A DNA stretch of 64,000 nt from Faecalicatena contorta (lineage in GTDB: Bacteria > Bacillota > Clostridia > Lachnospirales > Lachnospiraceae): NCBI RefSeq assembly GCF_003149105.1, contig NZ_QGDS01000004.1, positions 186,001-250,000 on the forward strand, in the 5' to 3' direction. Of this stretch, positions 8,888 to 18,198 are shown piece by piece; the first letter of the stretch is position 1; the number at the start of each line of letters is the position of its first letter. Under the pieces are notes generated by a model that was not told the origin of the DNA, did not search any database, and saw nothing but the letters and a program-made list of their open reading frames with translations. The translations under genes and the position numbers were made by a program.

Positions 8888-10411
8888 ATGAAAAAACTAC
8901 TGATTATTGACGATGAATTTATCTTCCGCCAGGGCCTGCGGTATCTTCTGGATTGGGAAGCCTGTGGATATACTATTATCAGTGAGGCATCAAACGGGCA
9001 GGAAGGGCTTGCTGCACTGGAAAAATATAAGCCAGATTTCATTCTCTGCGACGTTGTTATGCCTGTCATGGATGGAGTTGAATTTGTCAGACACGCACGT
9101 GAAAAGGGTAGTCCTCCGGTGATTATGCTTAGTAATTTCGACGAATTCAGCAAAGTCAGGCACGCTTTTCAATATGGTGCTTCTGATTATCTCCTGAAAA
9201 GCAGTATCACAAAGGAATCTCTCCTGAAATGTCTGGAACGCTTTTCTCTCTCTTTAGAATCCTCTTCATCGAAAAAAAGCGAAAAATCGTTTTCCGTTCT
9301 TGCCAGACAGGTACTGGACGGATATGCCCCTCTGCCGTTTCAGGAGCTTCAAGATTATATCCACAGCCGTTTTCTCCCTACCCGGACATTCAGGCTTCTC
9401 TATGTCGCCACACCCGTTCCTGATTTTAAGGACGAATATCATTTTCACGAAAAATTAGAAGCATTGCTGCCGGGCAATGAATTTTGCTGTGCTTTCACCA
9501 CTCAGAATCATGGCATCTGTCTCATTGGATGTCCGGACAGACAAGAATCTGCCAAGACGGAAGAGTTTCTACACCTGTTAAGTAAAATTGTTTTGCATAC
9601 AAGCTGTGTACTTAGCCTTCCCTTTGATGATCTTGCTCTTTTCTTGTCCAAGGCAGAGCTGCTTCACGATTTATCAAAATACTCTATCTTATTTGAGGAT
9701 AAACGCTGCTTTTGTGAATCAGAGCTGACTGCGCCCTCCGAAGCGGTTCCGGACTTTGCTTCTGATATATATATGCAGTATATCCGTTCCTGCCGTTTTG
9801 AGAGGGCATTTATTTTTCTGTCCGAATACTTAAATCTTCTGAAAAATACTACCAAAACAAATCCTCTGAACTTCAAAAAATTTCTGGAGTATACTTTTTA
9901 TATCTCCATTCAAAGTGCCCGCAAATTTGTCAAAAACGGAACAGATTTAAACCATATTGAAATTCACTTTTTTAAAGCTCTGGATTTAGCCCTTTCCTTT
10001 CATGACGTAGCGGCAGCATTGAAGGCAGCTTATGAAGGACTTGCATCCTGTATATCCGGTGATGTTTCTTTGGATTCCGTATCTCTGATCCCCAATATGC
10101 AGAAATTCCTCGAAGAAAATTACACAAAACAGATTACACTTTATGACCTGGCGGATTACCTGCACATGAACTACTCTTATCTTTCTACATATATCACTGC
10201 CAATACAGGCCGTCATTTCAGTGAACATCTGAATGATATCCGAATCCGCCATGCAAAAGATTTTCTTGTACAGACAGAGGAAAGTATCAGTTCTATCAGC
10301 GCAGCAATCGGATATACCGATCAAAGCTACTTCGGAAAAATCTTCAAAAAGATAGTTGGCCTTCCCCCTCTGCAATACCGGAATTTAAACAGGAAAGGAC
10401 GTGTTACCTGA
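8888..10411 (+). CDS. YesN-type AraC-family response regulator
   Basis: Response regulator of 507 residues. The receiver domain begins MKKLLIIDDE, with phosphoacceptor Asp55 in FILCDVVMP and Lys104 in YLLKSS. A long middle region follows, and the C-terminal 100 residues form an AraC double helix-turn-helix containing LYDLADYLHMNYSYLS and ISAAIGYTDQSYFGKIFKK. In-frame ATGs at 8834 and 8864 exist; 8888 is chosen because the family starts there and the likely transcript starts near 8842. AAGGGGGG lies 13 bases upstream, a rather long spacing. Its stop shares one base with the kinase start (TGATG), so the two are coupled. It probably activates the divergent lactose-type operon. Confidence 0.88.
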   Translation: MKKLLIIDDEFIFRQGLRYLLDWEACGYTIISEASNGQEGLAALEKYKPDFILCDVVMPVMDGVEFVRHAREKGSPPVIMLSNFDEFSKVRHAFQYGASDYLLKSSITKESLLKCLERFSLSLESSSSKKSEKSFSVLARQVLDGYAPLPFQELQDYIHSRFLPTRTFRLLYVATPVPDFKDEYHFHEKLEALLPGNEFCCAFTTQNHGICLIGCPDRQESAKTEEFLHLLSKIVLHTSCVLSLPFDDLALFLSKAELLHDLSKYSILFEDKRCFCESELTAPSEAVPDFASDIYMQYIRSCRFERAFIFLSEYLNLLKNTTKTNPLNFKKFLEYTFYISIQSARKFVKNGTDLNHIEIHFFKALDLALSFHDVAAALKAAYEGLASCISGDVSLDSVSLIPNMQKFLEENYTKQITLYDLADYLHMNYSYLSTYITANTGRHFSEHLNDIRIRHAKDFLVQTEESISSISAAIGYTDQSYFGKIFKKIVGLPPLQYRNLNRKGRVT

Positions 10412-12177
10412 TGCCCAGACAAAAATCCATTCTTTTTATGCTGCTCATTCCTATCTGCATCAGCACCTTAATTCTGCTTTCTGTATGCGGCGGCACTATG
10501 ACCGCTGTGTATTTGAAACAGGTCAAAAATACGGCTATAAACTCCAACCTGGAAATCCTGAATCAGACCTCCACCAGCCTTTCCCTTCTCCATGAACATA
10601 TTGCAAAGGTAGCATACAATATCCGCCAGAAGCCTTATCTGGAAAATGTGTTGAAGGAGCCTATTTCCACGTCCACAGATGAGTATTCCAGAAGACAGCA
10701 GCTTGGTAAGCTTTTTTCCGACAATCCATCCGCCATTGTTGATTATGATATTGTTATCTTTGGTGTAAGCGGTATCGCAGTCAGTTCCGGAAACGGCGGT
10801 GTTACCATGTCTTCCGGGGAATTAATGTCCCTTCCCGTTTTTCTGCAATCCGCCTCCACCTCCACCATCGCTTATGATTCACAGTCTTCCGGGATTTCGT
10901 ATTCTACCAGGGACCGCTCTGTCATTATCGGATGTCAGGCCCTGCAGAATTCGTCTAAAACAATATACGGAGGTGTTATGATTGTCATTAAAGAAAGCAG
11001 CCTCCGTCAATTTTACCAAAGCTTTCTTAACAAAAGTACAAATATCGTACTGCTGGCTGATACCGGAACAGTACTGTCCAGTAATGTGACTTCAGAAATA
11101 GGGCAAAAAAACAAACGGCTTCTGCAGCTGGCACGGAAAAATCAAGAAAATGGCTCTCCATATGCGCAGACTTCACAGGACGAGATCATCCTTTCACATT
11201 ACCTGATTCCCTATAACTCTTACATTATAAGCCATATTACAACTTCCGTTTTGTTTCAGTCCTATCCGCCTCCAATATCCATGATTCTGGTAATCCTCAT
11301 CAGTCTTGTACTGCTGATTATAATGATATTTTGTATTATCCGCTGGAACCTCAGGCCTCTTAAGCAGCTTGCGAATCATATGGCAGCATCAAGTGCCATC
11401 CCTTCGCCTATATCTATTCATAGCTCCTCCGAAATGAATATGATTTCAGATGCTTATAATAATATGGTGAATAAACTTAATGTTTATCTTGCTGAACTGG
11501 AAAAGGCTTATGAAAAGCAGCACAAGGACGAGCTGGATTTGCTTCAAATGCAGATTAACCCACATTTTCTGTATAATACATTAGATAGTATCAAACACAT
11601 GGTCAGTATCCATAATCAAAATGATGCCTGTAAAACAATTGATTCTCTGATTTCTTTATTGAGGAGTACTCTGGGAAAGACAAATATGATGGTAAGCTTA
11701 AGAGATGAGATTATCAATGCAGAAAATTATATTTCCATTATCCAGCCTCGCTATGGCGGAGTTATTCATGCAGAAATTACCGCTGATGCTTCGTGTCTGG
11801 ACTATCAGATACCAAACCTGCTTCTTCAGCCGTTAATTGAAAATGCATTTTTCCATGCCTTCCAGATTTCCAAAAAGGGCTCAATCCGTGTATTTTTATA
11901 TCTTTCCGGTGATATGATTTCTTGTGATGTGATAGATAATGGCGATGGAATTCCCACAGAACAACTGCAGGCACTTTTTTCTCAGGATACTGCACACCTT
12001 TCTATTACTAAGATTGGTATTATGAACATTAAAAAGAGGCTGGATATCCTTTTTCCAGGCCAAAACCAGTTCACCATTACAAGTGAACCGGGATATGGCA
12101 CCTGTATCCATTTCACCTTTCCGGCAGTGCCGTATGTAAAGGACCCGGATGATACCGGCTCCTCTTTTCTCCATTAA
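10411..12177 (+). CDS. YesM-type sensor histidine kinase
   Basis: Membrane kinase of 588 residues with helices near residues 8-30 and 285-310, an extracytoplasmic sensor between them and a HAMP region. The His_kinase motif MQINPHFLYNTLDSIKH carries the phosphorylated His near residue 385. ATP-binding boxes include LIENAFFHAF and DNGDGIP. It is the partner of the response regulator it overlaps. This is the second YesM/YesN pair flanking one lacZ operon. The two kinases differ strongly in their sensor parts, so they probably read different signals (inference). Confidence 0.88.
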   Translation: MPRQKSILFMLLIPICISTLILLSVCGGTMTAVYLKQVKNTAINSNLEILNQTSTSLSLLHEHIAKVAYNIRQKPYLENVLKEPISTSTDEYSRRQQLGKLFSDNPSAIVDYDIVIFGVSGIAVSSGNGGVTMSSGELMSLPVFLQSASTSTIAYDSQSSGISYSTRDRSVIIGCQALQNSSKTIYGGVMIVIKESSLRQFYQSFLNKSTNIVLLADTGTVLSSNVTSEIGQKNKRLLQLARKNQENGSPYAQTSQDEIILSHYLIPYNSYIISHITTSVLFQSYPPPISMILVILISLVLLIIMIFCIIRWNLRPLKQLANHMAASSAIPSPISIHSSSEMNMISDAYNNMVNKLNVYLAELEKAYEKQHKDELDLLQMQINPHFLYNTLDSIKHMVSIHNQNDACKTIDSLISLLRSTLGKTNMMVSLRDEIINAENYISIIQPRYGGVIHAEITADASCLDYQIPNLLLQPLIENAFFHAFQISKKGSIRVFLYLSGDMISCDVIDNGDGIPTEQLQALFSQDTAHLSITKIGIMNIKKRLDILFPGQNQFTITSEPGYGTCIHFTFPAVPYVKDPDDTGSSFLH

Positions 12178-12187
12178 TAACATGCGA

Positions 12188-12264
12188 AAGAGGTAAACTG
12201 TTCCCTGATGGCAAGACGCAGAACAAGAAGCTGCGTTAAACTATTAGGGTACAGTTTACCTCTT
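12188..12264. terminator. Nested hairpin between convergent genes
   Basis: A 14-base arm AAGAGGTAAACTGT pairs perfectly with ACAGTTTACCTCTT. Inside are CCCT/AGGG and a second hairpin ACGCAG/CTGCGT. It lies between the kinase (plus) and pcp (minus) and probably acts as a bidirectional terminator, although neither side has a long T-run. Its nested shape could also mark a dispersed repeat. Confidence 0.5.
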
Positions 12265-12295
12265 CACTTTATAAAACTTTACCAATCTTATGCCT

Positions 12296-12940
12296 CTAAT
12301 GTGTTTCTCCCATAACGGCCTTCACATCTTCTTCGTTCTCCAGTGCAGCCTCCACTCCGCACTCAATTGCCTGGGCAATCATTTCCGCAGACATACTGGG
12401 CATCCCGTCCGGCAGGTCTATTACCTGTTCCGGTAAATAAGGTACGTGGATAAATCCACCTCTCATATTGTGATATTTCTTTTCAATCATATAAAGCAGG
12501 CGGTACATCACATCATTACACACGTAAGTTCCGGCAGTGTAAGAAATTCTTGCAGGAATTCCCTGTTCACGCATTTTCTGAACCATTGCTTTTATAGGGA
12601 GCTTCGCGAAATAGGCATTTTCCCCATCACTGCAAACAGGCTCATCCATCGGCTGCTGGCCTTCATTATCGGGTATTCTGGCTTCCATCAGGTTTATAGC
12701 CACCTTCTCCACAGTAATACCGGAGCGTCCTCCCGCCTGCCCCACACAAATGACAATATCCGGCCTATGCTCCTCAATTCCGGCTTCCAGCACTTCACCT
12801 TCTTTCTTAAACACTGTAGGGATTTCCAGTTTAATAATGCCGGCTCCTTTAATCTCATCAGGAAGTAATTTTACAGCCTCATATGCAGGGTTCACACTTG
12901 CCCCTCCAAACGGGTCAAATCCTGTAATTAATATCTTCAT
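12296..12940 (-). CDS. pcp: Pyroglutamyl-peptidase I
   Basis: Cytoplasmic cysteine peptidase of family C15 (214 residues, the usual length) that removes N-terminal pyroglutamate from peptides. The catalytic triad is visible: Glu79 in [10 protein letters not shown], Cys141 in [12 protein letters not shown] and His165 in [10 protein letters not shown]. The start [13 protein letters not shown] is the family signature. AAGGAGG precedes the ATG. It is the last gene of an operon with two membrane proteins and a metallopeptidase, which suggests a dedicated route for pyroglutamyl peptides. Confidence 0.95.
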   Translation of the reverse strand: MKILITGFDPFGGASVNPAYEAVKLLPDEIKGAGIIKLEIPTVFKKEGEVLEAGIEEHRPDIVICVGQAGGRSGITVEKVAINLMEARIPDNEGQQPMDEPVCSDGENAYFAKLPIKAMVQKMREQGIPARISYTAGTYVCNDVMYRLLYMIEKKYHNMRGGFIHVPYLPEQVIDLPDGMPSMSAEMIAQAIECGVEAALENEEDVKAVMGETH

Positions 12941-12990
12941 TCTATTCCTCCTTGTAGTATCTGGTCGATAGCCTATAGTCCATAGCAGCT

Positions 12991-13938
12991 CTACTTCAGT
13001 ATAATCATATAAACAATCTGGAATGCCAGCAGAATCACTGCAGGAACTACCTGGCTCTTAATAACACCAAATCTGTCTTTCATATCCAGCATAGCCACAG
13101 GCACGATATTGAAGTTTGCCGCCATAGGTGTGCATAATGTACCGCAGTATCCGCATGTCAGGGCAAGCATTCCGATGACAACAGGGTCCGCACCATAATT
13201 CAGCACAAAAGGTGCGCCGATGCCCACTGTCATAACCGTGATAGCGGCAAATGCATTTCCCATAATCATAGTAAATAAAGCCATACCAATTGCAAATACT
13301 ATGATTCCCACATTCACATTTCCCTGAGGAATTATCTTTCCTACAAGACCTGCAATGACATCACCCACACCTGCCTGTGTGAATATGGCTCCCAGGCTGG
13401 CAAGCAGCATGGGCAGCATACTTAAAGGTCCTACTGTAGAAAGCAGACGCTCGGAATCTTTCAGGAAAACTCCAGGTTTATTTTCTTTTGAAAATACCAT
13501 AAGCGTGATAATAGAGACGATAATACCTGCACCGATTCCAACCAGCGCACCCAGGTTCTTGAAGAAAATAGCAAAGATAATCGCAAATACGCCGATAGAT
13601 AATGCCGGAGCAAAAATTTTCATCCCAACCTTTTCAAACATTTTACTTGCATGTTCCTCTGTAGGAGTATCAGATCTTCCAATTTTTACTTTTCTTAAGA
13701 TAGCAGGGATTGTCATGATTATAATTAGCACACCGTCTATGACAGGTGGTATCCAGCGCCCAAATGCCAGAACGACACCGAGAACGCACCAAAATACTCC
13801 TGTCCCTAATCTGGATGGGTTTTCCTTATCCATCGCATTTTTAATTCCGGTATAAATAGCAACCAGACCCATCACAATATATATAACTTCCAGTAATTTT
13901 ACACCTAATGTAAATTCTGAGCCCGTAAAAAATGCCAT
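12991..13938 (-). CDS. DUF979 family membrane protein
   Basis: Polytopic membrane protein of 315 residues with about nine hydrophobic helices. It resembles DUF979 proteins, which commonly sit next to a DUF969 protein and pyroglutamyl peptidase in Firmicutes. The conserved-looking segment [15 protein letters not shown] contains a Thr/Pro/Asn-rich re-entrant stretch of the kind seen in secondary transporters. Function is not established; with DUF969 it is a plausible two-part permease for pyroglutamate or pyroglutamyl peptides (inference from context). AAAGGAGG lies before the ATG, and the gap to DUF969 is 15 bases. Confidence 0.8.
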   Translation of the reverse strand: MAFFTGSEFTLGVKLLEVIYIVMGLVAIYTGIKNAMDKENPSRLGTGVFWCVLGVVLAFGRWIPPVIDGVLIIIMTIPAILRKVKIGRSDTPTEEHASKMFEKVGMKIFAPALSIGVFAIIFAIFFKNLGALVGIGAGIIVSIITLMVFSKENKPGVFLKDSERLLSTVGPLSMLPMLLASLGAIFTQAGVGDVIAGLVGKIIPQGNVNVGIIVFAIGMALFTMIMGNAFAAITVMTVGIGAPFVLNYGADPVVIGMLALTCGYCGTLCTPMAANFNIVPVAMLDMKDRFGVIKSQVVPAVILLAFQIVYMIILK

Positions 13939-13953
13939 ATCATATCCTCCTTT

Positions 13954-14634
13954 CTACTTTTCGTCTCCATAATGCTTTTTGCGAAGTTTCTTGTCTTTCA
14001 GATAATAATATACAATTCCTACGATAACCGCAAAAATACCTACCGGTATCTCCACTTTCGCCAAGTCTATCAGCTCTACCTTATACCCCAGCGGATCTAA
14101 TGTGGACTGTACAAGCAAGCCGCCTGCTCCGCCCACAAATAACACCTGACAGAAGAACCATGCAATGTTTTCCATTCCGGATGCCATTCCCTTTAACTTC
14201 TCCACATGCTCCTCATTAGGGGTTTCTCCTTTTGCTTCAATTGCACCATTTGCCATTGGCATGATGATAGGTCTTACAAATCCTGCAACGCCGCCGAAGC
14301 TGACATTAAATGCAGCAAAGATACCACGCATAACCCCATAGGCACCAATCACCGCACCGGAAGAGGCGTTTTTTATTTTACCAATTAGCGCGGCGGCAGC
14401 ATTTTTCAATCCGTTTCTCTCCAATGTTCCGGTCACCAGCATGATTAAAATAAAGATAGCCATGCTCCGGTTGGCAACAAAACTGGTTCCCAGTGTCTCC
14501 AGAAGTCCCTCTGCTCCAAGATTTCCTACAATTGCCGTCACAATGGCCGCAGCCAGGATGATGAGTATGGAGTCCAGCTTCAGCGCGAAGCCCACAATAA
14601 CAATAAGTATCCCTAACAATTTTAATAGTTCCAT
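13954..14634 (-). CDS. DUF969 family membrane protein
   Basis: Membrane protein of about 226 residues with roughly six helices, of the DUF969 type. AAAGGAGG is six bases before the ATG at 14634; a TTG two codons upstream is possible but less well placed. It lies between the metallopeptidase and DUF979, and the constant pairing of DUF969 with DUF979 in other genomes suggests one transporter made of two subunits. Substrate unknown. Confidence 0.8.
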   Translation of the reverse strand: MELLKLLGILIVIVGFALKLDSILIILAAAIVTAIVGNLGAEGLLETLGTSFVANRSMAIFILIMLVTGTLERNGLKNAAAALIGKIKNASSGAVIGAYGVMRGIFAAFNVSFGGVAGFVRPIIMPMANGAIEAKGETPNEEHVEKLKGMASGMENIAWFFCQVLFVGGAGGLLVQSTLDPLGYKVELIDLAKVEIPVGIFAVIVGIVYYYLKDKKLRKKHYGDEK

Positions 14635-14669
14635 AAGCAACCTCCTTTAGTTATGAATGTTTTTTGTTT

Positions 14670-17600
14670 TCAGACGATAACCGGGCGCTGCCTGATGTGA
14701 GCCGCCTCAATGTTGTCATCTGAAATATTCCACTTCTCTATATAGACGCATGTGCTTCCTGTCAGCATTTCCAGAGTAGCCAGATCATGAATCAGATGTG
14801 CCCTGGCACACAGATACAGATATTCACCCTGGGCTGTCTCATCGGCCACCTCGCTGGTGTATGCAACCGTGGTTATCCACGGGAAGCGTACAGACGGATA
14901 CCGGTGTTCAGGATCAAATGCGAATGGAATCCAGTAATTAATCATGTCTTTATAATAATTTGCCGGGAAAAGTCTGGGCATCCAGCCGTGGGCAAACTTT
15001 TCAAACTGCCTTGCCCACTCCTTATTCCAGCGTGTAATTTCTTCGTCCTTAGCTATACTGTCCGCTATAACGTCTTCCATCTTTTTGTTAACCGCGTAGT
15101 TGCTCTTATATGTTTCATCCGTAACCGTCCAGAAATATCCGTACAGTAAAGAACGGGGGAGCCAGAAACCTTTATAAGATGGGGATGTATAACCTGAAAA
15201 CTGCTGTTCCCATTCATGGCTTGGCACGCCGTGATTATCTACGATAATGTCCGGCAGGAATTTTCGAAAGAGCCGGGTCAGTCCTATCGCCTCCGTGTGG
15301 ATTGTGACCGGTTTAAAATGCTCATAATAAAACTCCTTGCCTATGGCATTGAATCTGGCAACATGCAGCTTCCAATTAGGATTATCTTTTTGCAGCTTAT
15401 AATGAATTGCTGCTCCGTCCACATTTTCCATAGGAACAATGACAAGATTCAGCTTTTCCGGTATCTCTTTGTATGCCTCATCTGTCAGCAAAGTCTTTAT
15501 CAGCATAAATGCAGCATTTGTACTGGATACTTCATTGGCATGATGACGTGAATTCACTATTTCGGATGGATACCGGGTAATCCGCTTTGTCCTCGACATA
15601 TACCCTTTGTACTCCGGCAGGATTTCCACCGCATAAATTTCTCTCCCTGTATAAGAAACCGCTGTCCGATACACTCTCAATCCGGGGACATGCTTTAATT
15701 GGCCGATAATCTCTATATATTTTCTGTAACCAATCAATTCATTTTCCGATAAATCTATATCGGAAATATGCAATGTTTTTTCCGTATCGCCTGCCCGGCT
15801 TACAGGAACCGTGCAGCTGTCAGTTCCTGCTGCCAGCTTTAGGTAATCCATACCATGCAGTTTCTTCCCTATATCCAAAAGTCCCTTTTTGAGAAGCTCC
15901 GCATATGCTGCAACCACCTTTTCATCAGCACCTTCTATTCGGATTACAGCGCCTCTTCCCTCTTTTGTCTCTTCTACTGCTTCCATCCAGATTTGTATAG
16001 TCTGTCTTGAGCCTCTCGCCAGGATACGTTCACTTCCGCTGCTGATAAATGGCTCCTGAGCCTTCTGCGTGTACAACGTGACCTTCATACGGGGCTTTCC
16101 GTTTTTCTTCCTGACAACTGGAAGAATCAGGCCCGGAGCATCCAGCATAACTCCGGCTTTTTCCATTCCCAGGTTTTTAAAGTAATCTGCCCCTGCAAAA
16201 TACATATCCTCATGCAGTCCGTCTAGAGTGGTAAACAAGTCCTCTCTTGACGGCAGGCGGAAGTCCGGTTCACTTGCCTCAACTTCAATTTTCAGGTTTG
16301 AGAAAAACGGCTGTCCTTCCAGTGTTATCAAACCACCGGTTTTTTCCTCTATGTAAGCTCTGCAATCGGAAAGTACTTCCCTCTGATAAATGGACCATAT
16401 ACGCTCCACATCTGTTTCCACACGGTTTTCATATAATAGATTCCCATTCACCAGCACTTTCAAATAACCAGTTGAAGGATGGACCTTTCCCATCTGTGGA
16501 TAGTCATCAAGGTAAGGGCGCTCATGGCAGACCGCCTGGCAGGTATTTTCATAAATATTATTTCCATCCTTATCAAAAGCTTTTAGTTCATATGTCAGTT
16601 CCTCTGCGCCTTCATAAGCATAAAAGATGATATTCTCTCTCTGAATTCCGAGACCATCCGCCAGCATATCCTTTGCCGGGTATAATTCCTGCAAATACCG
16701 GATAGGCAGGTCGTACCACTGGTCAGGATTTCCTCCTAAATTGTTGTAAGAAGGGGTTGCCCCGTCTTCATCAGCCCAGTCCGTCACTCCCTGGGGTAAA
16801 AATGGCTTAAACCCAATCTCAAGTCTGTCTGTCCTGCCGTTTTGAAGCAAAAATGGAACAACCTCCTCTTCCAGCCAGGAATACCCCTGTTTATATGCAC
16901 ACAGGACAGAAATTTTTTCTGTACTGGCACCTGCTCCCGCAATTTTCCCCTCTATCTGATCTGCTGCTTTCCTGCGTTCTTTCTTCTCTTCACTGAGTGC
17001 CGCATATACCTCGACCTTATCTCCCGGTTTCAGTTTTGGATAAACTGAGGTTTCCAGCATATCTTGGAGATCATCTACTTCCCACTTAATGTCGTACTCT
17101 TTCTCATACACCTTTTGGGTGCTCTTATAATTGATAAAATCAATATCAGGAAATTCCTCTTTTACCTCCCCCCGCCTGCTTTCTATATCAGGAGATACAT
17201 AAACCTCCGCCCCAGGTCCGGCAAATGCTTTTGCATAGGCAAGCTGTCCGTCTAAATTTCCCATAGACATGCTGTCTGTCATTTCCTGGAGGTAGTCCGT
17301 CCATGTGTCAAAGGGTCCCTGCATAGGAAAATATCCACAGAAGTCTGCTGCAAATGCTTCTAATTCTTCCCCTGAGCCTCCAACAACAATGCGGATTCCA
17401 CCTTCTTTTTCCTCAAACTTTATGTAACACTCATCTGCTTGTTTAAATACAATAGCATTCCCTCTACATTCCCTGTTTTCAAGCAGAAATCCTTCATAAG
17501 CGGTGGTTTCCATTCCCATACGGAATGCAAATGTACAAGCCGCTGCAAGTACAGATAAATCTGCATCTTCTGACATCACAAAATGCACATCCATCTTATC

Positions 17601-17939
17601 CGGAAGAAAATCCAAGTTTTCATCCTTTAGAATATGACCTGTTTCAAATAGAGTCTCAAGCCCCTTTTTGCAGCGCCAGTCAAAATCAGGCACCGGCATG
17701 GCTGAGTCCGAGGCAGCTGCATAATCCTCAGGCACCTCCCCTGAAGCCTCCTTAACCTTGTAGTGATTCAAAGCATTCCATTCTGCGGGAATCTCTTCTC
17801 CCGACCCCCTTGACACAACAGGAAAAACTGCCGATTCGCTCTGAAACCCCAGCATTCTTGCCATCTCAACGGCTATCTGCTTCTCCTTCCACGTCAAATC
17901 TTCCCGGAGATGCAGCATATTGTTCTTGTTACGTTCCAT
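14670..17939 (-). CDS. Large M14-family metallopeptidase
   Basis: Unusually long (about 1089 residues) zinc carboxypeptidase-like protein. The catalytic part is near residues 790-930: the zinc motif HHANE (HxxE) lies in NSRHHANEVSS near residue 798, and DNHGVPSHEW near 900 probably supplies further active-site residues. The first 750 residues show no family I recognise. No signal peptide is seen, so it appears cytoplasmic. The start at 17939 is preceded by AAAGGAGATGATGAT. An ATG at 17984 is rejected because it lies only nine bases after the predicted transcription start and has no ribosome site. The protein may trim imported peptides before pyroglutamyl peptidase acts (inference from operon). 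Confidence 0.82.
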   Translation of the reverse strand: MERNKNNMLHLREDLTWKEKQIAVEMARMLGFQSESAVFPVVSRGSGEEIPAEWNALNHYKVKEASGEVPEDYAAASDSAMPVPDFDWRCKKGLETLFETGHILKDENLDFLPDKMDVHFVMSEDADLSVLAAACTFAFRMGMETTAYEGFLLENRECRGNAIVFKQADECYIKFEEKEGGIRIVVGGSGEELEAFAADFCGYFPMQGPFDTWTDYLQEMTDSMSMGNLDGQLAYAKAFAGPGAEVYVSPDIESRRGEVKEEFPDIDFINYKSTQKVYEKEYDIKWEVDDLQDMLETSVYPKLKPGDKVEVYAALSEEKKERRKAADQIEGKIAGAGASTEKISVLCAYKQGYSWLEEEVVPFLLQNGRTDRLEIGFKPFLPQGVTDWADEDGATPSYNNLGGNPDQWYDLPIRYLQELYPAKDMLADGLGIQRENIIFYAYEGAEELTYELKAFDKDGNNIYENTCQAVCHERPYLDDYPQMGKVHPSTGYLKVLVNGNLLYENRVETDVERIWSIYQREVLSDCRAYIEEKTGGLITLEGQPFFSNLKIEVEASEPDFRLPSREDLFTTLDGLHEDMYFAGADYFKNLGMEKAGVMLDAPGLILPVVRKKNGKPRMKVTLYTQKAQEPFISSGSERILARGSRQTIQIWMEAVEETKEGRGAVIRIEGADEKVVAAYAELLKKGLLDIGKKLHGMDYLKLAAGTDSCTVPVSRAGDTEKTLHISDIDLSENELIGYRKYIEIIGQLKHVPGLRVYRTAVSYTGREIYAVEILPEYKGYMSRTKRITRYPSEIVNSRHHANEVSSTNAAFMLIKTLLTDEAYKEIPEKLNLVIVPMENVDGAAIHYKLQKDNPNWKLHVARFNAIGKEFYYEHFKPVTIHTEAIGLTRLFRKFLPDIIVDNHGVPSHEWEQQFSGYTSPSYKGFWLPRSLLYGYFWTVTDETYKSNYAVNKKMEDVIADSIAKDEEITRWNKEWARQFEKFAHGWMPRLFPANYYKDMINYWIPFAFDPEHRYPSVRFPWITTVAYTSEVADETAQGEYLYLCARAHLIHDLATLEMLTGSTCVYIEKWNISDDNIEAAHIRQRPVIV

Positions 17940-17999
17940 ATCATCATCTCCTTTCGGAACAAAGAACAAAACATGCTTTTTCAAGCATATATTTTCTTC

Positions 18000-18028
18000 A
18001 TATTATTAACTTTTTATAAAAATGTCAA
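18000..18028 (-). promoter_or_regulatory. Promoter of the peptidase-DUF969-DUF979-pcp operon
   Basis: On the minus strand a perfect -35 TTGACA is followed after 17 bases by TAATAT, placing the transcript start near 17993, 54 bases before the chosen ATG. Confidence 0.7.
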
Positions 18029-18051
18029 TAATTTTAAAAACTTTTTATAAA
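18008..18051. repeat. Two 13-base direct repeats over the promoter
   Basis: AACTTTTTATAAA occurs at 18008-18020 and again at 18039-18051, 31 bases apart (three helical turns). One copy lies in the -10/-35 spacer and the other just upstream of -35. A third, looser TTTTATAAAAAA follows. This is operator-like spacing, but the region is very AT-rich. Confidence 0.4.
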
Positions 18052-18137
18052 GTATGTAAATATTTTATAAAAAATAACCCAATTTTCTACTTATATTTTC
18101 AAAATACAACCATTTTCTATTTTTTATCTATAATCAA

Positions 18138-18185
18138 AAAAGTGCTGTAAAGCGACTATGTTTATAGTCGCTTTACAGCACTTTT
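18138..18185. terminator. Perfect 22-bp hairpin, bidirectional terminator
   Basis: Arms at 18138-18159 and 18164-18185 pair without mismatch around a GTTT loop, with an A-run on one side and T-run on the other. It lies 14 bases past the osmolyte operon stop and is its likely terminator. Confidence 0.85.
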
Positions 18186-18198
18186 ATGCGTTGAATTA

